Of a DNA stretch of 35,484 nucleotides, positions 1-8,071 are shown piece after piece. Below the pieces are notes generated by a model. That model did not search any database. It was not told the origin of the DNA and saw nothing but the letters and a program-made list of their open reading frames with translations. The position numbers and the translations under genes are program-made. Every line of letters starts with the position of its first letter. The stretch's first letter is position 1. The stretch lies in assembly GCA_964342525.1 (NCBI GenBank), contig CAYFGQ010000032.1:1-35484 (forward strand), read 5' to 3'. Source of the DNA: G963676205 sp964342525 (GTDB lineage Bacteria > Campylobacterota > Campylobacteria > Campylobacterales > Arcobacteraceae).

Positions 1-1
1 A

Positions 2-1885
2 TATATTACTACACCATATATGTATCCTATTGATGGTGTTGAAGTATTGATGTCAACAGTTGCAGTTCCTATGTATAATAATGGTGAATTTATAGGAACA
101 ATTGGTATTGATATTGTTATGGATAGTTTTACTAAAATGGCAAAAGAGATCAAACTTTATGAAAATGGATATGTATTTATTGTGGATGCCCATGGATATA
201 TTATAGGACATCCAAAAGAAAAATATGTGGGTAAGAAATTACTTGAAGTTGTAAAAAATGACTCAGATTATACAAAAGCTATAAATCAATCAAAAGCTGG
301 TGAAAACCATATGTTTAATAAAGTGTCAGCTGCTACAGGACATGACTCTTTATATTTATCAGAATCTTTTGAAGTATCAAATGGGGATAATTTTACATTT
401 TTTGTTACCGTACCAAAAGCTGAGTATTTAGCTCACGCTACTTTTATGGAGTATTTTTCAATAATTGCTGGATTGGTAGCAGTTATCCTTGTGGCTGGTG
501 TAATTATTTTATCTGTTAGAAAATTAAATAGAAATCTATCTAGTATAACAGAAGGACTAAATGACTTCTTTAATTATCTAAATAAAAAATCCACAAATCC
601 AAAAAGAATCGAGATCAAGTCAAATGATGAATTTGGAATCATGGCAGATGGTATAAATGAAAATGTAGAAACTGTAAGAGTAGGGATAGATCAAGATAAT
701 GCTTTAATAGATGATGTAAAAGGGATTGTAAATAAGGTTGGACAAGGATATCTAAATGATAGAATCAATAACTCAACCACAACAGAATCTCTAAATGAGT
801 TAAAAAATCTTTTAAATAGTATGCTTGATAATTTAGAAAATGCTGTTGGTAAAGATATCAATAAACTTAGTGAGGCATTATCTAAATATACCCAAAGGGA
901 TTTTACAGCAAAACTAGATTCATCAAATTCAGGTAAGATTGGAAATGAGATCATAGAGATGAATAATATGATCACTCATATGCTTCAAGATAATCAAAAA
1001 GATGGAGTAACATTACAATCAAGTGCCCAAGAGCTTACTTCAAATGTATCAGTATTAAGTGAAAATGCCACATCACAAGCTGCATCTATTGAGGAGACAG
1101 CAGCATCAATTGATGAGATTACAAGTAATATTGAACAAACAAGCCAAAAAGCCCAAGAGATGAGAGGTATTTCAGAACAAACTCAAAAATCATCAACAGA
1201 GGGTAAAAACCTTGCAACAGATACCGTAAAAGCTATGGATGAGATAAATGAGCAGGTAACTGCTATCAATGAAGCGATAACGGTTATTGATCAAATTGCA
1301 TTCCAAACAAATATCTTATCTTTAAATGCCGCGGTTGAAGCTGCTACTGCTGGTGAAGCTGGTAAAGGTTTTGCAGTTGTTGCACAAGAAGTTAGAAACC
1401 TTGCGGCAAGAAGTGCTGAGGCTGCAAAAGAGATTAAAGATATTGTTGAAACTGCTACACAAAAAGCAAATAATGGTAAAGCTATTTCTTCAAAAATGAT
1501 TGAAGGTTTTAGTGCTTTAGAAGAGAAGATATCAAAAACAAATGATCTTATTGGAGATGTAACATCTGCAGCAAGTGAACAAACCCAAGGGATGACACAA
1601 ATATCTTCAGCTATCAATCAATTAGATACCTTTACCCAAGAAAATGCAGTAATAGCTGAAAAAGCAAAAACTATTGCCCAAGAGACAAATGGTATTGCAT
1701 TAAATGTGGTTGAAGAGGTAAATAAAAATAGTTTTGATGGAAAAGGAAGTGTAAAGGTTGAGAGAAAACAAGCTGCACCTGTGGCAAAAAGAGTTGAGCC
1801 AAAACCTATAAAAAAGGCTAAACCAATAATGTCAACAAAAGAAATACAAAGTGATACATCAAATGATGAGTGGGAAAGTTTTTAA
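2..1885 (+). CDS. Methyl-accepting chemotaxis protein, 5' end outside the window
   Basis: Inner-membrane chemoreceptor that passes ligand signals to CheA/CheW. The frame is open to the left edge (residues YITTPYMYPIDG precede the first visible Met at base 20), so the gene starts outside the window. What remains is the distal half of a dCache/PDC sensor domain (VPMYNNGEFIGTIGIDI), a membrane helix at about residues 146-168 counted from base 20, HAMP-like repeats, and the coiled-coil signalling domain with its conserved tip IDQIAFQTNILSLNAAVEA near residues 423-441. After the coiled coil comes a Lys/Pro-rich linker ending in DEWESF, where EWESF at the extreme C-terminus fits the NWETF-type tether for CheR/CheB. 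It is a clear paralogue of the receptor at 27436-29697, which lacks that tail. Ligand unknown. Confidence 0.95.
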   Translation, partial: YITTPYMYPIDGVEVLMSTVAVPMYNNGEFIGTIGIDIVMDSFTKMAKEIKLYENGYVFIVDAHGYIIGHPKEKYVGKKLLEVVKNDSDYTKAINQSKAGENHMFNKVSAATGHDSLYLSESFEVSNGDNFTFFVTVPKAEYLAHATFMEYFSIIAGLVAVILVAGVIILSVRKLNRNLSSITEGLNDFFNYLNKKSTNPKRIEIKSNDEFGIMADGINENVETVRVGIDQDNALIDDVKGIVNKVGQGYLNDRINNSTTTESLNELKNLLNSMLDNLENAVGKDINKLSEALSKYTQRDFTAKLDSSNSGKIGNEIIEMNNMITHMLQDNQKDGVTLQSSAQELTSNVSVLSENATSQAASIEETAASIDEITSNIEQTSQKAQEMRGISEQTQKSSTEGKNLATDTVKAMDEINEQVTAINEAITVIDQIAFQTNILSLNAAVEAATAGEAGKGFAVVAQEVRNLAARSAEAAKEIKDIVETATQKANNGKAISSKMIEGFSALEEKISKTNDLIGDVTSAASEQTQGMTQISSAINQLDTFTQENAVIAEKAKTIAQETNGIALNVVEEVNKNSFDGKGSVKVERKQAAPVAKRVEPKPIKKAKPIMSTKEIQSDTSNDEWESF

Positions 1886-1897
1886 TTCCCATTCATC
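1865..1897 (+). terminator. Hairpin overlapping the chemoreceptor stop codon
   Basis: Bases 1865-1876 (GATGAGTGGGAA) pair with 1886-1897 (TTCCCATTCATC): 12 pairs, one of them G-U, with a 9-base loop containing the stop codon. It has no T-run directly after it, so it may be an mRNA 3'-end stabiliser or weak terminator rather than a classical intrinsic terminator. Confidence 0.35.
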
Positions 1898-1989
1898 TAA
1901 GAGCTAATTATTTTAAAAACTTATAATTCATATTCTTCAAAATACCCCATTTTTCGTCTAAAAAAAGAAATATTTCATAATTGCATTGG

Positions 1990-1995
1990 TATAAT
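1990..1995 (+). promoter_or_regulatory. -10 element of the fumA-type gene
   Basis: A consensus TATAAT lies 30 bases before the fumarase ATG. No good -35 is visible, which is usual for sigma-70 promoters in Campylobacterota. A strong ribosome binding site (AGGAAGG) follows at about 2012-2018. Confidence 0.5.
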
Positions 1996-2025
1996 ATTGC
2001 ACAAATTTAAGCAGGAAGGTTTAAC

Positions 2026-3519
2026 ATGGCAAAAATAACAGAACAAGATATTATAGATAGTATTGCAGACGCCTGTCAATACATCTCTTTTTATCACCCA
2101 GAAGACTTCGTAAAGGGGATGGTAGAGGCATATGAAAATGAGAAGTCAGAATCAGCAAAAAATGCAATTGGACAAATTTTAATTAACTCTAAAATGTGTG
2201 CAATGGGACATAGACCATTATGTCAAGATACTGGTAGCGTAAATATTTTCATCAAAGTTGGATTAAAAGCTGACTTAGATATTTCAGGGGAATTAGAAGA
2301 TATTTTAAATGCTGGTGTTGCAAAAGGATATACTGATCCAGATAATACATTAAGATATTCAGTAGTTGCTGATCCAGCAGGTGCAAGAACAAATACAAAA
2401 AATAATACTCCAGCAGTTATTCACTTTTCTGTTGATGCAAACTCTGATAAATTAGATATCACAGTTGCAGCAAAGGGTGGAGGAAGCGAAAACAAATCTA
2501 AATTTGCGGTATTAAATCCATCAGATAGCATTTATGACTGGGTTATGGATAATGTTAGACAAATGGGTGCTGGTTGGTGTCCTCCTGGAATCTTAGGTAT
2601 TGGTATTGGTGGTAACCCAGAAAAATCAATGCTATTAGCTAAAGAATCTTTAATGGGTCACGTTGATATTCATGAACTAAAAGAAAGAGGGCCGCAAAAT
2701 GCTCTTGAAGAATTAAGACTTAAATTATATGAAGATATCAATAAAATTGGAATCGGAGCACAAGGTCTTGGTGGTCTTACTACAGTTGTAGATGTTAAAA
2801 TCTTAGATTACCCATGTCATGCAGCTTCATTACCAGTAGCAATGATCCCTAACTGTGCTGCTACTAGACATATTCACTTTGAATTAGATGGTTCTGGTCC
2901 AGCTAAATTTGATAAGCCTGATTTAGATATTTGGCCAGATATTGAACTTCCAATGGATACTATTAAAAAAGTAAATATTGAAGATCTTACAAAAGAAAAA
3001 CTTCAAGAGTTTAAATCTGGTGATACACTATTATTATCAGGAAAAATCTTAACAGCAAGAGATGCAGCTCACAAGAAAATCGTTGAGTACAAAAATGCTG
3101 GTAAACCACTTCCAAATGGTGTAAGCTTAGAAGATAGATTTATCTACTATGTTGGACCAGTTGATCCAGTAAGAGATGAGGTTGTAGGACCTGCAGGACC
3201 AACAACATCTACAAGAATGGATAAATTTACAAAAGATATGATGGAGATTGGTATCATGGGTATGATTGGTAAAGCTGAGAGAAAGCAACCAACTATTGAT
3301 CTTATCAAAGAATACAAATCTACATATTTAATTGCTACAGGTGGAGCAGCTTATTTAATTTCTCAATCAATCAAAGATGCTAAAATTTTAGCATTTGAAG
3401 AGATGGGAATGGAAGCTATTTACGAATTTGAAGTAAAAGATATGCCTGTAACTGTTGCTGTTGATACTGAGGGTAACTCAATCCATACAACAGGACCAGC
3501 TCAATGGAGAACAATCTAA
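2026..3519 (+). CDS. fumA: Class I fumarate hydratase ([4Fe-4S] type)
   Basis: Interconverts fumarate and malate in the TCA cycle, using an oxygen-sensitive [4Fe-4S] cluster. At 497 aa it holds both halves (alpha-like and beta-like) in one chain, as in E. coli FumA/FumB. The three expected cluster cysteines are visible: Cys66 (HRPLCQDTG), Cys185 (WCPPGILGIGIGG) and Cys277 (PNCAATRH). Their spacing of 119 and 92 residues is close to that in FumA (105, 224, 318). The ATG at 2026 is preceded by AGGAAGG and a TATAAT. An intrinsic terminator follows, so it is probably a single-gene transcript. A second, cluster-free fumarase (fumC) lies 200 bp downstream on the same strand. L(+)-tartrate dehydratase is a related activity in the superfamily but less likely next to fumC. 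Confidence 0.93.
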   Translation: MAKITEQDIIDSIADACQYISFYHPEDFVKGMVEAYENEKSESAKNAIGQILINSKMCAMGHRPLCQDTGSVNIFIKVGLKADLDISGELEDILNAGVAKGYTDPDNTLRYSVVADPAGARTNTKNNTPAVIHFSVDANSDKLDITVAAKGGGSENKSKFAVLNPSDSIYDWVMDNVRQMGAGWCPPGILGIGIGGNPEKSMLLAKESLMGHVDIHELKERGPQNALEELRLKLYEDINKIGIGAQGLGGLTTVVDVKILDYPCHAASLPVAMIPNCAATRHIHFELDGSGPAKFDKPDLDIWPDIELPMDTIKKVNIEDLTKEKLQEFKSGDTLLLSGKILTARDAAHKKIVEYKNAGKPLPNGVSLEDRFIYYVGPVDPVRDEVVGPAGPTTSTRMDKFTKDMMEIGIMGMIGKAERKQPTIDLIKEYKSTYLIATGGAAYLISQSIKDAKILAFEEMGMEAIYEFEVKDMPVTVAVDTEGNSIHTTGPAQWRTI

Positions 3520-3527
3520 TCTAAATT

Positions 3528-3558
3528 ATAGTAAGGGTTTTGCCCTTGCTATTTTTTT
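3528..3558 (+). terminator. Rho-independent terminator of the class I fumarase gene
   Basis: Arms ATAGTAAGGG (3528-3537) and CCCTTGCTAT (3543-3552) form a 10-bp stem with one G-U pair and a 5-base loop, followed by a run of seven T. Confidence 0.85.
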
Positions 3559-3660
3559 ATCCTTATTTCTCTAATGATATCAATTATCAAAATTAATAAT
3601 AAATTTGTTATACTTCATTTTTAATCCAAATAATTAGCTTTGTAAATATATTGTAAAGCT

Positions 3661-3678
3661 TAATAACCTATGTTATTA
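3661..3678. promoter_or_regulatory. Operator-like palindrome in the fumC promoter
   Basis: TAATAAC-CTAT-GTTATTA is a perfect 7-bp inverted repeat with a 4-base spacer. It lies just upstream of a candidate -10 (TATAAA, 3681-3686). The AAC-N4-GTT core resembles half-sites of CRP/FNR-family regulators such as C. jejuni NssR (TTAAC-N4-GTTAA). The match is to a pattern only; the regulator is not identified. Confidence 0.35.
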
Positions 3679-3721
3679 TTTATAAAAGATTGTTTTTGGA
3701 TTTAATTTAAAGGAGATATTT

Positions 3722-5119
3722 ATGGAATATAGAATTGAAAAGGATACTATGGGTGAGATGCAAGTACCAAATGATAAGTATTGGGCAGCACAAACTCAAA
3801 GAAGCGTAGAAAACTTTCCTATTGGTGAAGAAACAATGCCAGCAGAGGTTGTTGAAGGTTTTGCATATCTTAAAAAAGCTTGCGCAATTGTAAATAATAA
3901 ACTACAAAGACTTGATGATAATAAAACAAATGCTATCTCTCAGGCTTGCGATGAGGTAATCGCAGGAAAGCTTGAAGGAAATTTCCCATTAGTTGTATGG
4001 CAAACTGGTTCAGGAACTCAATCAAATATGAATATGAATGAAGTAGTTGCAAATAGAGCTACTGAGATTTTAGGTAAGGATTTTAGAGAAGAAAAACTTG
4101 TACATCCAAATGATGATGTAAATAAAGGTCAAAGCTCAAATGATACTTATCCAACAGCAATGAGAGTAGCCTTTGTACTTGATATTCAAAAAAGACTTAT
4201 CCCTTCTATCAATACTTTAAAAGCAACACTAGAGCAAAAAGCAAAAGATTTTAATGATGTTGTTAAAATTGGTAGAACTCACCTACAAGATGCTACACCA
4301 ATCACTTTAGGTCAAGAGATATCTGGATATGTGGATATGCTTGATAAGGCTCTAATGCAAGTGGATGATGCACTTAAATATATCGTTGAATTAGCAATTG
4401 GAGGAACTGCTGTGGGAACTGGAATTAACTCCCATCCAGATTTTTCACCAATGGTATCTGATGTATTAAATGAATTAACTGAAACAAAATATCAATTTAA
4501 ATCACATCCAAATAAATTCCATGCCTTAACAGCTCATGATGGAGAGGTTGTATTATCTGGTGCTTTAAATGCACTTGCATCAAATCTTATGAAAATAGCA
4601 AATGATATTAGATGGTTAGCCTCAGGTCCAAGATGTGGCATTGGTGAGATTGAAATTCCTGCAAATGAGCCAGGATCATCTATCATGCCAGGTAAAGTAA
4701 ATCCTACTCAAAGTGAAGCTATGACTATGGTGGCTGTTCAAGTTATGGGTAACCATACAGCTGTATCAGTTGCGGCGTCACAAGGTAATTTTGAGCTAAA
4801 TGTATTTAAGCCTGTAATTGCTTTAAATATCATTCAATCTGTTAGATTATTATCAGATACTATGCTTGCATTTAATGATAAGTGTGCAGTTGGTATTGAG
4901 CCAAATAAGGCAAATATTGATAAGTATTTAAATGATTCACTTATGCTTGTGACAGCATTAAATCCACATATTGGATATGAAAATGCAGCAAAGATAGCAA
5001 AAACAGCCCATGAAAAGGGATCAACACTAAAAGAGGAAGCTATCAATCTTGGTTTATTATCTGAAAAAGAGTTTGATGAATATGTTAAACCTGAAGAGAT
5101 GACTTACCCTAAAAAATAG
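3722..5119 (+). CDS. fumC: Class II fumarate hydratase
   Basis: Cofactor-free, oxygen-stable fumarase of the aspartase/fumarase superfamily; a homotetramer hydrating fumarate to L-malate in the cytoplasm. Length (465 aa) is typical. Visible signatures are TGSGTQSNMNMNEV (residues 95-108), RTHLQDATP with the active-site His near 187, and the family signature GSSIMPGKVNP (318-328), whose first Ser sits on the mobile catalytic loop. GGAGATATTT gives a good ribosome binding site before the ATG. A palindrome sits in the promoter and a strong terminator follows. Having this next to the iron-sulfur fumarase gives the cell one enzyme for low-oxygen, iron-replete growth and one for oxidative or iron-poor conditions; that division of labour is inferred from other bacteria. 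Confidence 0.96.
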   Translation: MEYRIEKDTMGEMQVPNDKYWAAQTQRSVENFPIGEETMPAEVVEGFAYLKKACAIVNNKLQRLDDNKTNAISQACDEVIAGKLEGNFPLVVWQTGSGTQSNMNMNEVVANRATEILGKDFREEKLVHPNDDVNKGQSSNDTYPTAMRVAFVLDIQKRLIPSINTLKATLEQKAKDFNDVVKIGRTHLQDATPITLGQEISGYVDMLDKALMQVDDALKYIVELAIGGTAVGTGINSHPDFSPMVSDVLNELTETKYQFKSHPNKFHALTAHDGEVVLSGALNALASNLMKIANDIRWLASGPRCGIGEIEIPANEPGSSIMPGKVNPTQSEAMTMVAVQVMGNHTAVSVAASQGNFELNVFKPVIALNIIQSVRLLSDTMLAFNDKCAVGIEPNKANIDKYLNDSLMLVTALNPHIGYENAAKIAKTAHEKGSTLKEEAINLGLLSEKEFDEYVKPEEMTYPKK

Positions 5120-5129
5120 ATATCTAATA

Positions 5130-5156
5130 AAAAAGCACCTTTTTTAGGTGCTTTTT
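5130..5156 (+). terminator. Rho-independent terminator of fumC
   Basis: AAAAAGCACCT (5130-5140), a T5 loop, and AGGTGCTTTTT (5146-5156) make a perfect 11-bp A-G-C-rich hairpin that ends in its own T-run. The flanking A-run would also allow termination on the other strand. Confidence 0.9.
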
Positions 5157-5242
5157 ATAAAAAACCTTACAATTTGATATAAAATTATAAATACTTAAAA
5201 AAACTCCCTATACTTCTACAAATAAAATAATTAAGGTTTAAA

Positions 5243-5641
5243 ATGAAAATTTGTGGAATAGAATTAAAAGCAAACAATACAATATTTAGTGTAATAGAAG
5301 ATAATGAATATATAGATACAAAAGTTAAAAAAATCACACTAAATGATGATGAAAAACAAGAAGATATAAGAGAATATTGTAATCAACTATTAGTATTTTT
5401 AGAAACTGAACAAATAGAAAAAGTAGTGATCAAAAAAAGAGCCAAAAAAGGAAATTTTGCTGGTGGGCCAGTGACTTTTAAAATGGAAGCTTTGATCCAA
5501 TTAAATCCAAAGTGTGTAGTTGAATTAGTATCACCTCAAAGTATAAGTGCATATGAGAAGAAAAATATTATAGATATACCTAATGGATTAAAAAAGTATC
5601 AAGAACAAGCTTATTTAACTGCTTTATGTAAAAATGATTGA
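5243..5641 (+). CDS. DUF3010 family protein
   Basis: A 132-aa cytoplasmic protein that resembles the DUF3010 family, whose function is unknown. The N-terminus MKICGIELKANNTIFSVIED and the segment IEKVVIKKRAKKGNFAGGPVTFKMEALIQL look like the RNase H-like layout (a G-I-E-like strand start, then a K-R-x-x-K-G-x-x-A-G-G-x-x-T-F-K-x-E segment) seen in this family. It has no signal peptide or membrane helix. AAGGTTTAAA precedes the ATG. It is flanked by the fumC terminator and by the sensor kinase promoter, so it is probably monocistronic. Confidence 0.75.
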   Translation: MKICGIELKANNTIFSVIEDNEYIDTKVKKITLNDDEKQEDIREYCNQLLVFLETEQIEKVVIKKRAKKGNFAGGPVTFKMEALIQLNPKCVVELVSPQSISAYEKKNIIDIPNGLKKYQEQAYLTALCKND

Positions 5642-5664
5642 TTTAAAAAAATAATATTGATAAA

Positions 5665-5698
5665 TATAATTTACTCTATGATAGAATAAGATATCATA
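5665..5698 (+). promoter_or_regulatory. Putative promoter and operator of the 5.7-kb kinase gene
   Basis: TATAAT at 5665-5670 is a good -10. It is followed at the expected transcription start by the inverted repeat TATGATA (5677-5683) and TATCATA (5692-5698) with an 8-base spacer. A repressor or autoregulatory site is plausible but the protein is unknown. Confidence 0.35.
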
Positions 5699-5721
5699 AG
5701 TAATAGGGGTCATATACTGAT

Positions 5722-7992
5722 ATGAAGGGGATTTTATTTTTTTTATTGTTGTTTTCTTTTTTAAATGCAGGTAGCTTAAATAAGCAAAAACATATTCTTA
5801 TTCTTCATTCATATCATAAATCAATGGGCTGGGTAAATAATATAGAACAAGCAATTTATGATACCCTTGAGCCTGATGAAAATAATTACCTTATACATAC
5901 AGAATATATGGATACTAAAAGAGTATTTTCCCAAAAATATTTAGAAAGTCTAAAAAAAATATATTCTTTAAAATATAAAAATATAAAATTTGATCTAATA
6001 TTATCAAGTGATAACAATGCTTTTAATTTTCTTCGTAAATATAGAGATGATATATTTGGGGATATTCCAGTAGCTTTTAGTGGAGTTAATGATTTTGATG
6101 ATTCTCTTTTAAATGGATTAACAAATTTTACTGGAGCAGTAGAAGTTTTTAATGCAGAATCAACAATTAAAAGTGCACTTAAAATTTATCCTAAAACAGA
6201 AAATATTTATATTGTCAATGACTATCTTACTACAGGAAAAGCTTGGACTCAGACCATAAAAAAACAATTAAAAGATATTAAAGTAAATCTCATATTTGCA
6301 CCAAATAGTACTTTGAGTGAATTACAAAAAGATTTAAAACAATTACCCAAAAATACCCTTGTACTTTTAGGTGTATATTTTAAAGATAAAAATGGAAAAT
6401 ATGTAACCTATGAAAAGATTGGTGATCTTATTACTAAAAGTACAAAAGCTCCCATATTTTGTCTTTTAAAGTTTAATCTAAATGGTGATGTTCTTGGAGG
6501 AGATGTTATTAGTGGTTATCTTCAAGGTAAACTACAATCAGAAATTGGAAAAATGATATTAGAGGGGATACCAGTAAAAGATATTCCTATTAGAAAAAAA
6601 GGGATTACAAGTTTTATTTTTGATTATAACAATTTAGAAAAAAAAGGGATTAGTTTAAATTTACTACCAAAAGATTCTTTAGTGATAAATCGTCCCACAA
6701 CTTTTTATGAAAAACATAAAATAATTATACGTATAACGAGTGTAATCATTTTTTTACTTTTAGTTATTATTCTTATTTTACTTTATACTATTAAACAAAA
6801 GAAAAAAATAGAAAAAGAGCTTTTAAAATCTAAAGATGAAATAAATAGTGCAAATATGATGCTTGAAGATAAAGTTGAAGAAAGAACGATTTTACTCGAA
6901 AAAGCATATGAAGATATTACCCAATATAAACATCTTTTTGAGCAAAATAGAGCTGTAATGTTATTGATTGATCCTGAGGATGGAAAGATTATTGATGTAA
7001 ATAAATCAGCAGTTAATTTTTATGGTTTTTCACGTAAAGAACTTTTATCCATGAATATTGATGACATTAATACTTTATCAAAAGATGAAGTGGAAGAAGA
7101 GATTGTAAAAGCAAAAAAAGAGAAAAGAAATCACTTCTTTTTTGAGCATAGATTAAAAAATAATACATTAAGATCTGTAGAAGTTCTTAGTGGACCTATA
7201 ACCCTTGGAAAAAAGCAATTACTTTATTCAATAATACATGATATAACTGAACATAAAGAGCATGAAGATATTTTAAACGAACAATCAAAACTAGCTTCAA
7301 TGGGTGAAATGATTGGAAATATTGCACATCAATGGAGACAACCACTTTCAGTTATTTCTACCGCAAGTACAGGGATTAAACTACAATTTGAATATGATCT
7401 TCTTAAAAAAGAGGATCTAATAATTTTTTGTGATCGTATAAATGATAATGCACAGTATCTTTCTAATACTATTGATGATTTTACAAAGTTTATAAAAAAA
7501 CAACATGAATCTTTACCTTTTAAATTAAAAGATACTATAGAAAGTTTTTTACATCTGCTTGAAGGATCTATAAAAAATCATAGTATAAATCTTGTCTTAC
7601 AAAATGACTTGGATATTACCCTTGAGGGATATCAAAATGAATTAATTCAGTGTTTAATTAATATTGTTAATAATTCTAAAGATGCATTAAAAGAACAAAA
7701 TATTGATGAAAAATATCTTTTTATTTCAACTAATAAGAAAGATGATTTTGTTGAAATTATAATAAGAGATAATGCCAAAGGGATACCAAAAGAAATTATA
7801 GGCAAAATTTTTGAACCTTATTTTACAACTAAACATCAATCACAAGGGACAGGATTGGGACTTCATATTACACATAATCTTATTACATCTATGAATGGAA
7901 CTGTAACAGTGAAAAATATTGAATATTTACATAATTCTATTGCTTATAGGGGAGCAGAATTTAAAATTTCTCTTCCTTTATCTATTAAGTAA
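5722..7992 (+). CDS. Membrane sensor histidine kinase with periplasmic ABC-type binding domain and PAS
   Basis: A 756-aa hybrid-architecture sensor kinase. A signal-like N-terminus (residues 1-18) leads into a periplasmic domain at about 25-330 that looks like the ABC_sub_bind fold (ILILHSYHKSMGWVNNIEQAI, VPVAFSG-like strand). Then come one membrane helix (about 336-358), a coiled coil, a PAS domain (about 400-510), and the kinase core. The phospho-acceptor is His536 in IAHQWRQPLSV, the 'HWRQPL' kinase subclass abundant in Arcobacter-type genomes. ATP-binding boxes are NIVNNSKDAL, RDNAKGIP (Lys where Gly is usual), IFEPYFTTK and GTGLGLHI. No response regulator gene adjoins it, so its partner is elsewhere. 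It converges on ccoG. Ligand unknown. Confidence 0.9.
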   Translation: MKGILFFLLLFSFLNAGSLNKQKHILILHSYHKSMGWVNNIEQAIYDTLEPDENNYLIHTEYMDTKRVFSQKYLESLKKIYSLKYKNIKFDLILSSDNNAFNFLRKYRDDIFGDIPVAFSGVNDFDDSLLNGLTNFTGAVEVFNAESTIKSALKIYPKTENIYIVNDYLTTGKAWTQTIKKQLKDIKVNLIFAPNSTLSELQKDLKQLPKNTLVLLGVYFKDKNGKYVTYEKIGDLITKSTKAPIFCLLKFNLNGDVLGGDVISGYLQGKLQSEIGKMILEGIPVKDIPIRKKGITSFIFDYNNLEKKGISLNLLPKDSLVINRPTTFYEKHKIIIRITSVIIFLLLVIILILLYTIKQKKKIEKELLKSKDEINSANMMLEDKVEERTILLEKAYEDITQYKHLFEQNRAVMLLIDPEDGKIIDVNKSAVNFYGFSRKELLSMNIDDINTLSKDEVEEEIVKAKKEKRNHFFFEHRLKNNTLRSVEVLSGPITLGKKQLLYSIIHDITEHKEHEDILNEQSKLASMGEMIGNIAHQWRQPLSVISTASTGIKLQFEYDLLKKEDLIIFCDRINDNAQYLSNTIDDFTKFIKKQHESLPFKLKDTIESFLHLLEGSIKNHSINLVLQNDLDITLEGYQNELIQCLINIVNNSKDALKEQNIDEKYLFISTNKKDDFVEIIIRDNAKGIPKEIIGKIFEPYFTTKHQSQGTGLGLHITHNLITSMNGTVTVKNIEYLHNSIAYRGAEFKISLPLSIK

Positions 7993-8032
7993 TTTGTTTT
8001 TGATTTATTTGTTTATTGAGGTTATTATATTA

Positions 8033-8062
8033 AAAGGAGCCAGCTAATTTGCTAGCCCCTTT
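8033..8062 (-). terminator. Intrinsic terminator of ccoG
   Basis: Read on the minus strand, AAAGGGGCTAGC (8062-8051) pairs with GCTGGCTCCTTT (8044-8033): 12 pairs, two of them G-U, with a 6-base loop, then TTTTAATATAA. It lies between the convergent kinase and ccoG genes. Confidence 0.75.
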
Positions 8063-8071
8063 AGAAGAAGT

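Noticed and set aside
1261..1440. Long DNA repeat shared with 27770-27910 (inverted), possible recombination repeat
   Set aside because: Explained by protein-level conservation of the chemoreceptor signalling tip in two paralogues.
1291..1617. Open frame on the minus strand opposite the chemoreceptor signalling domain
   Set aside because: Antisense shadow; an equivalent shadow exists opposite the paralogue at 27473-27898, caused by the conserved codons of the receptor tip.
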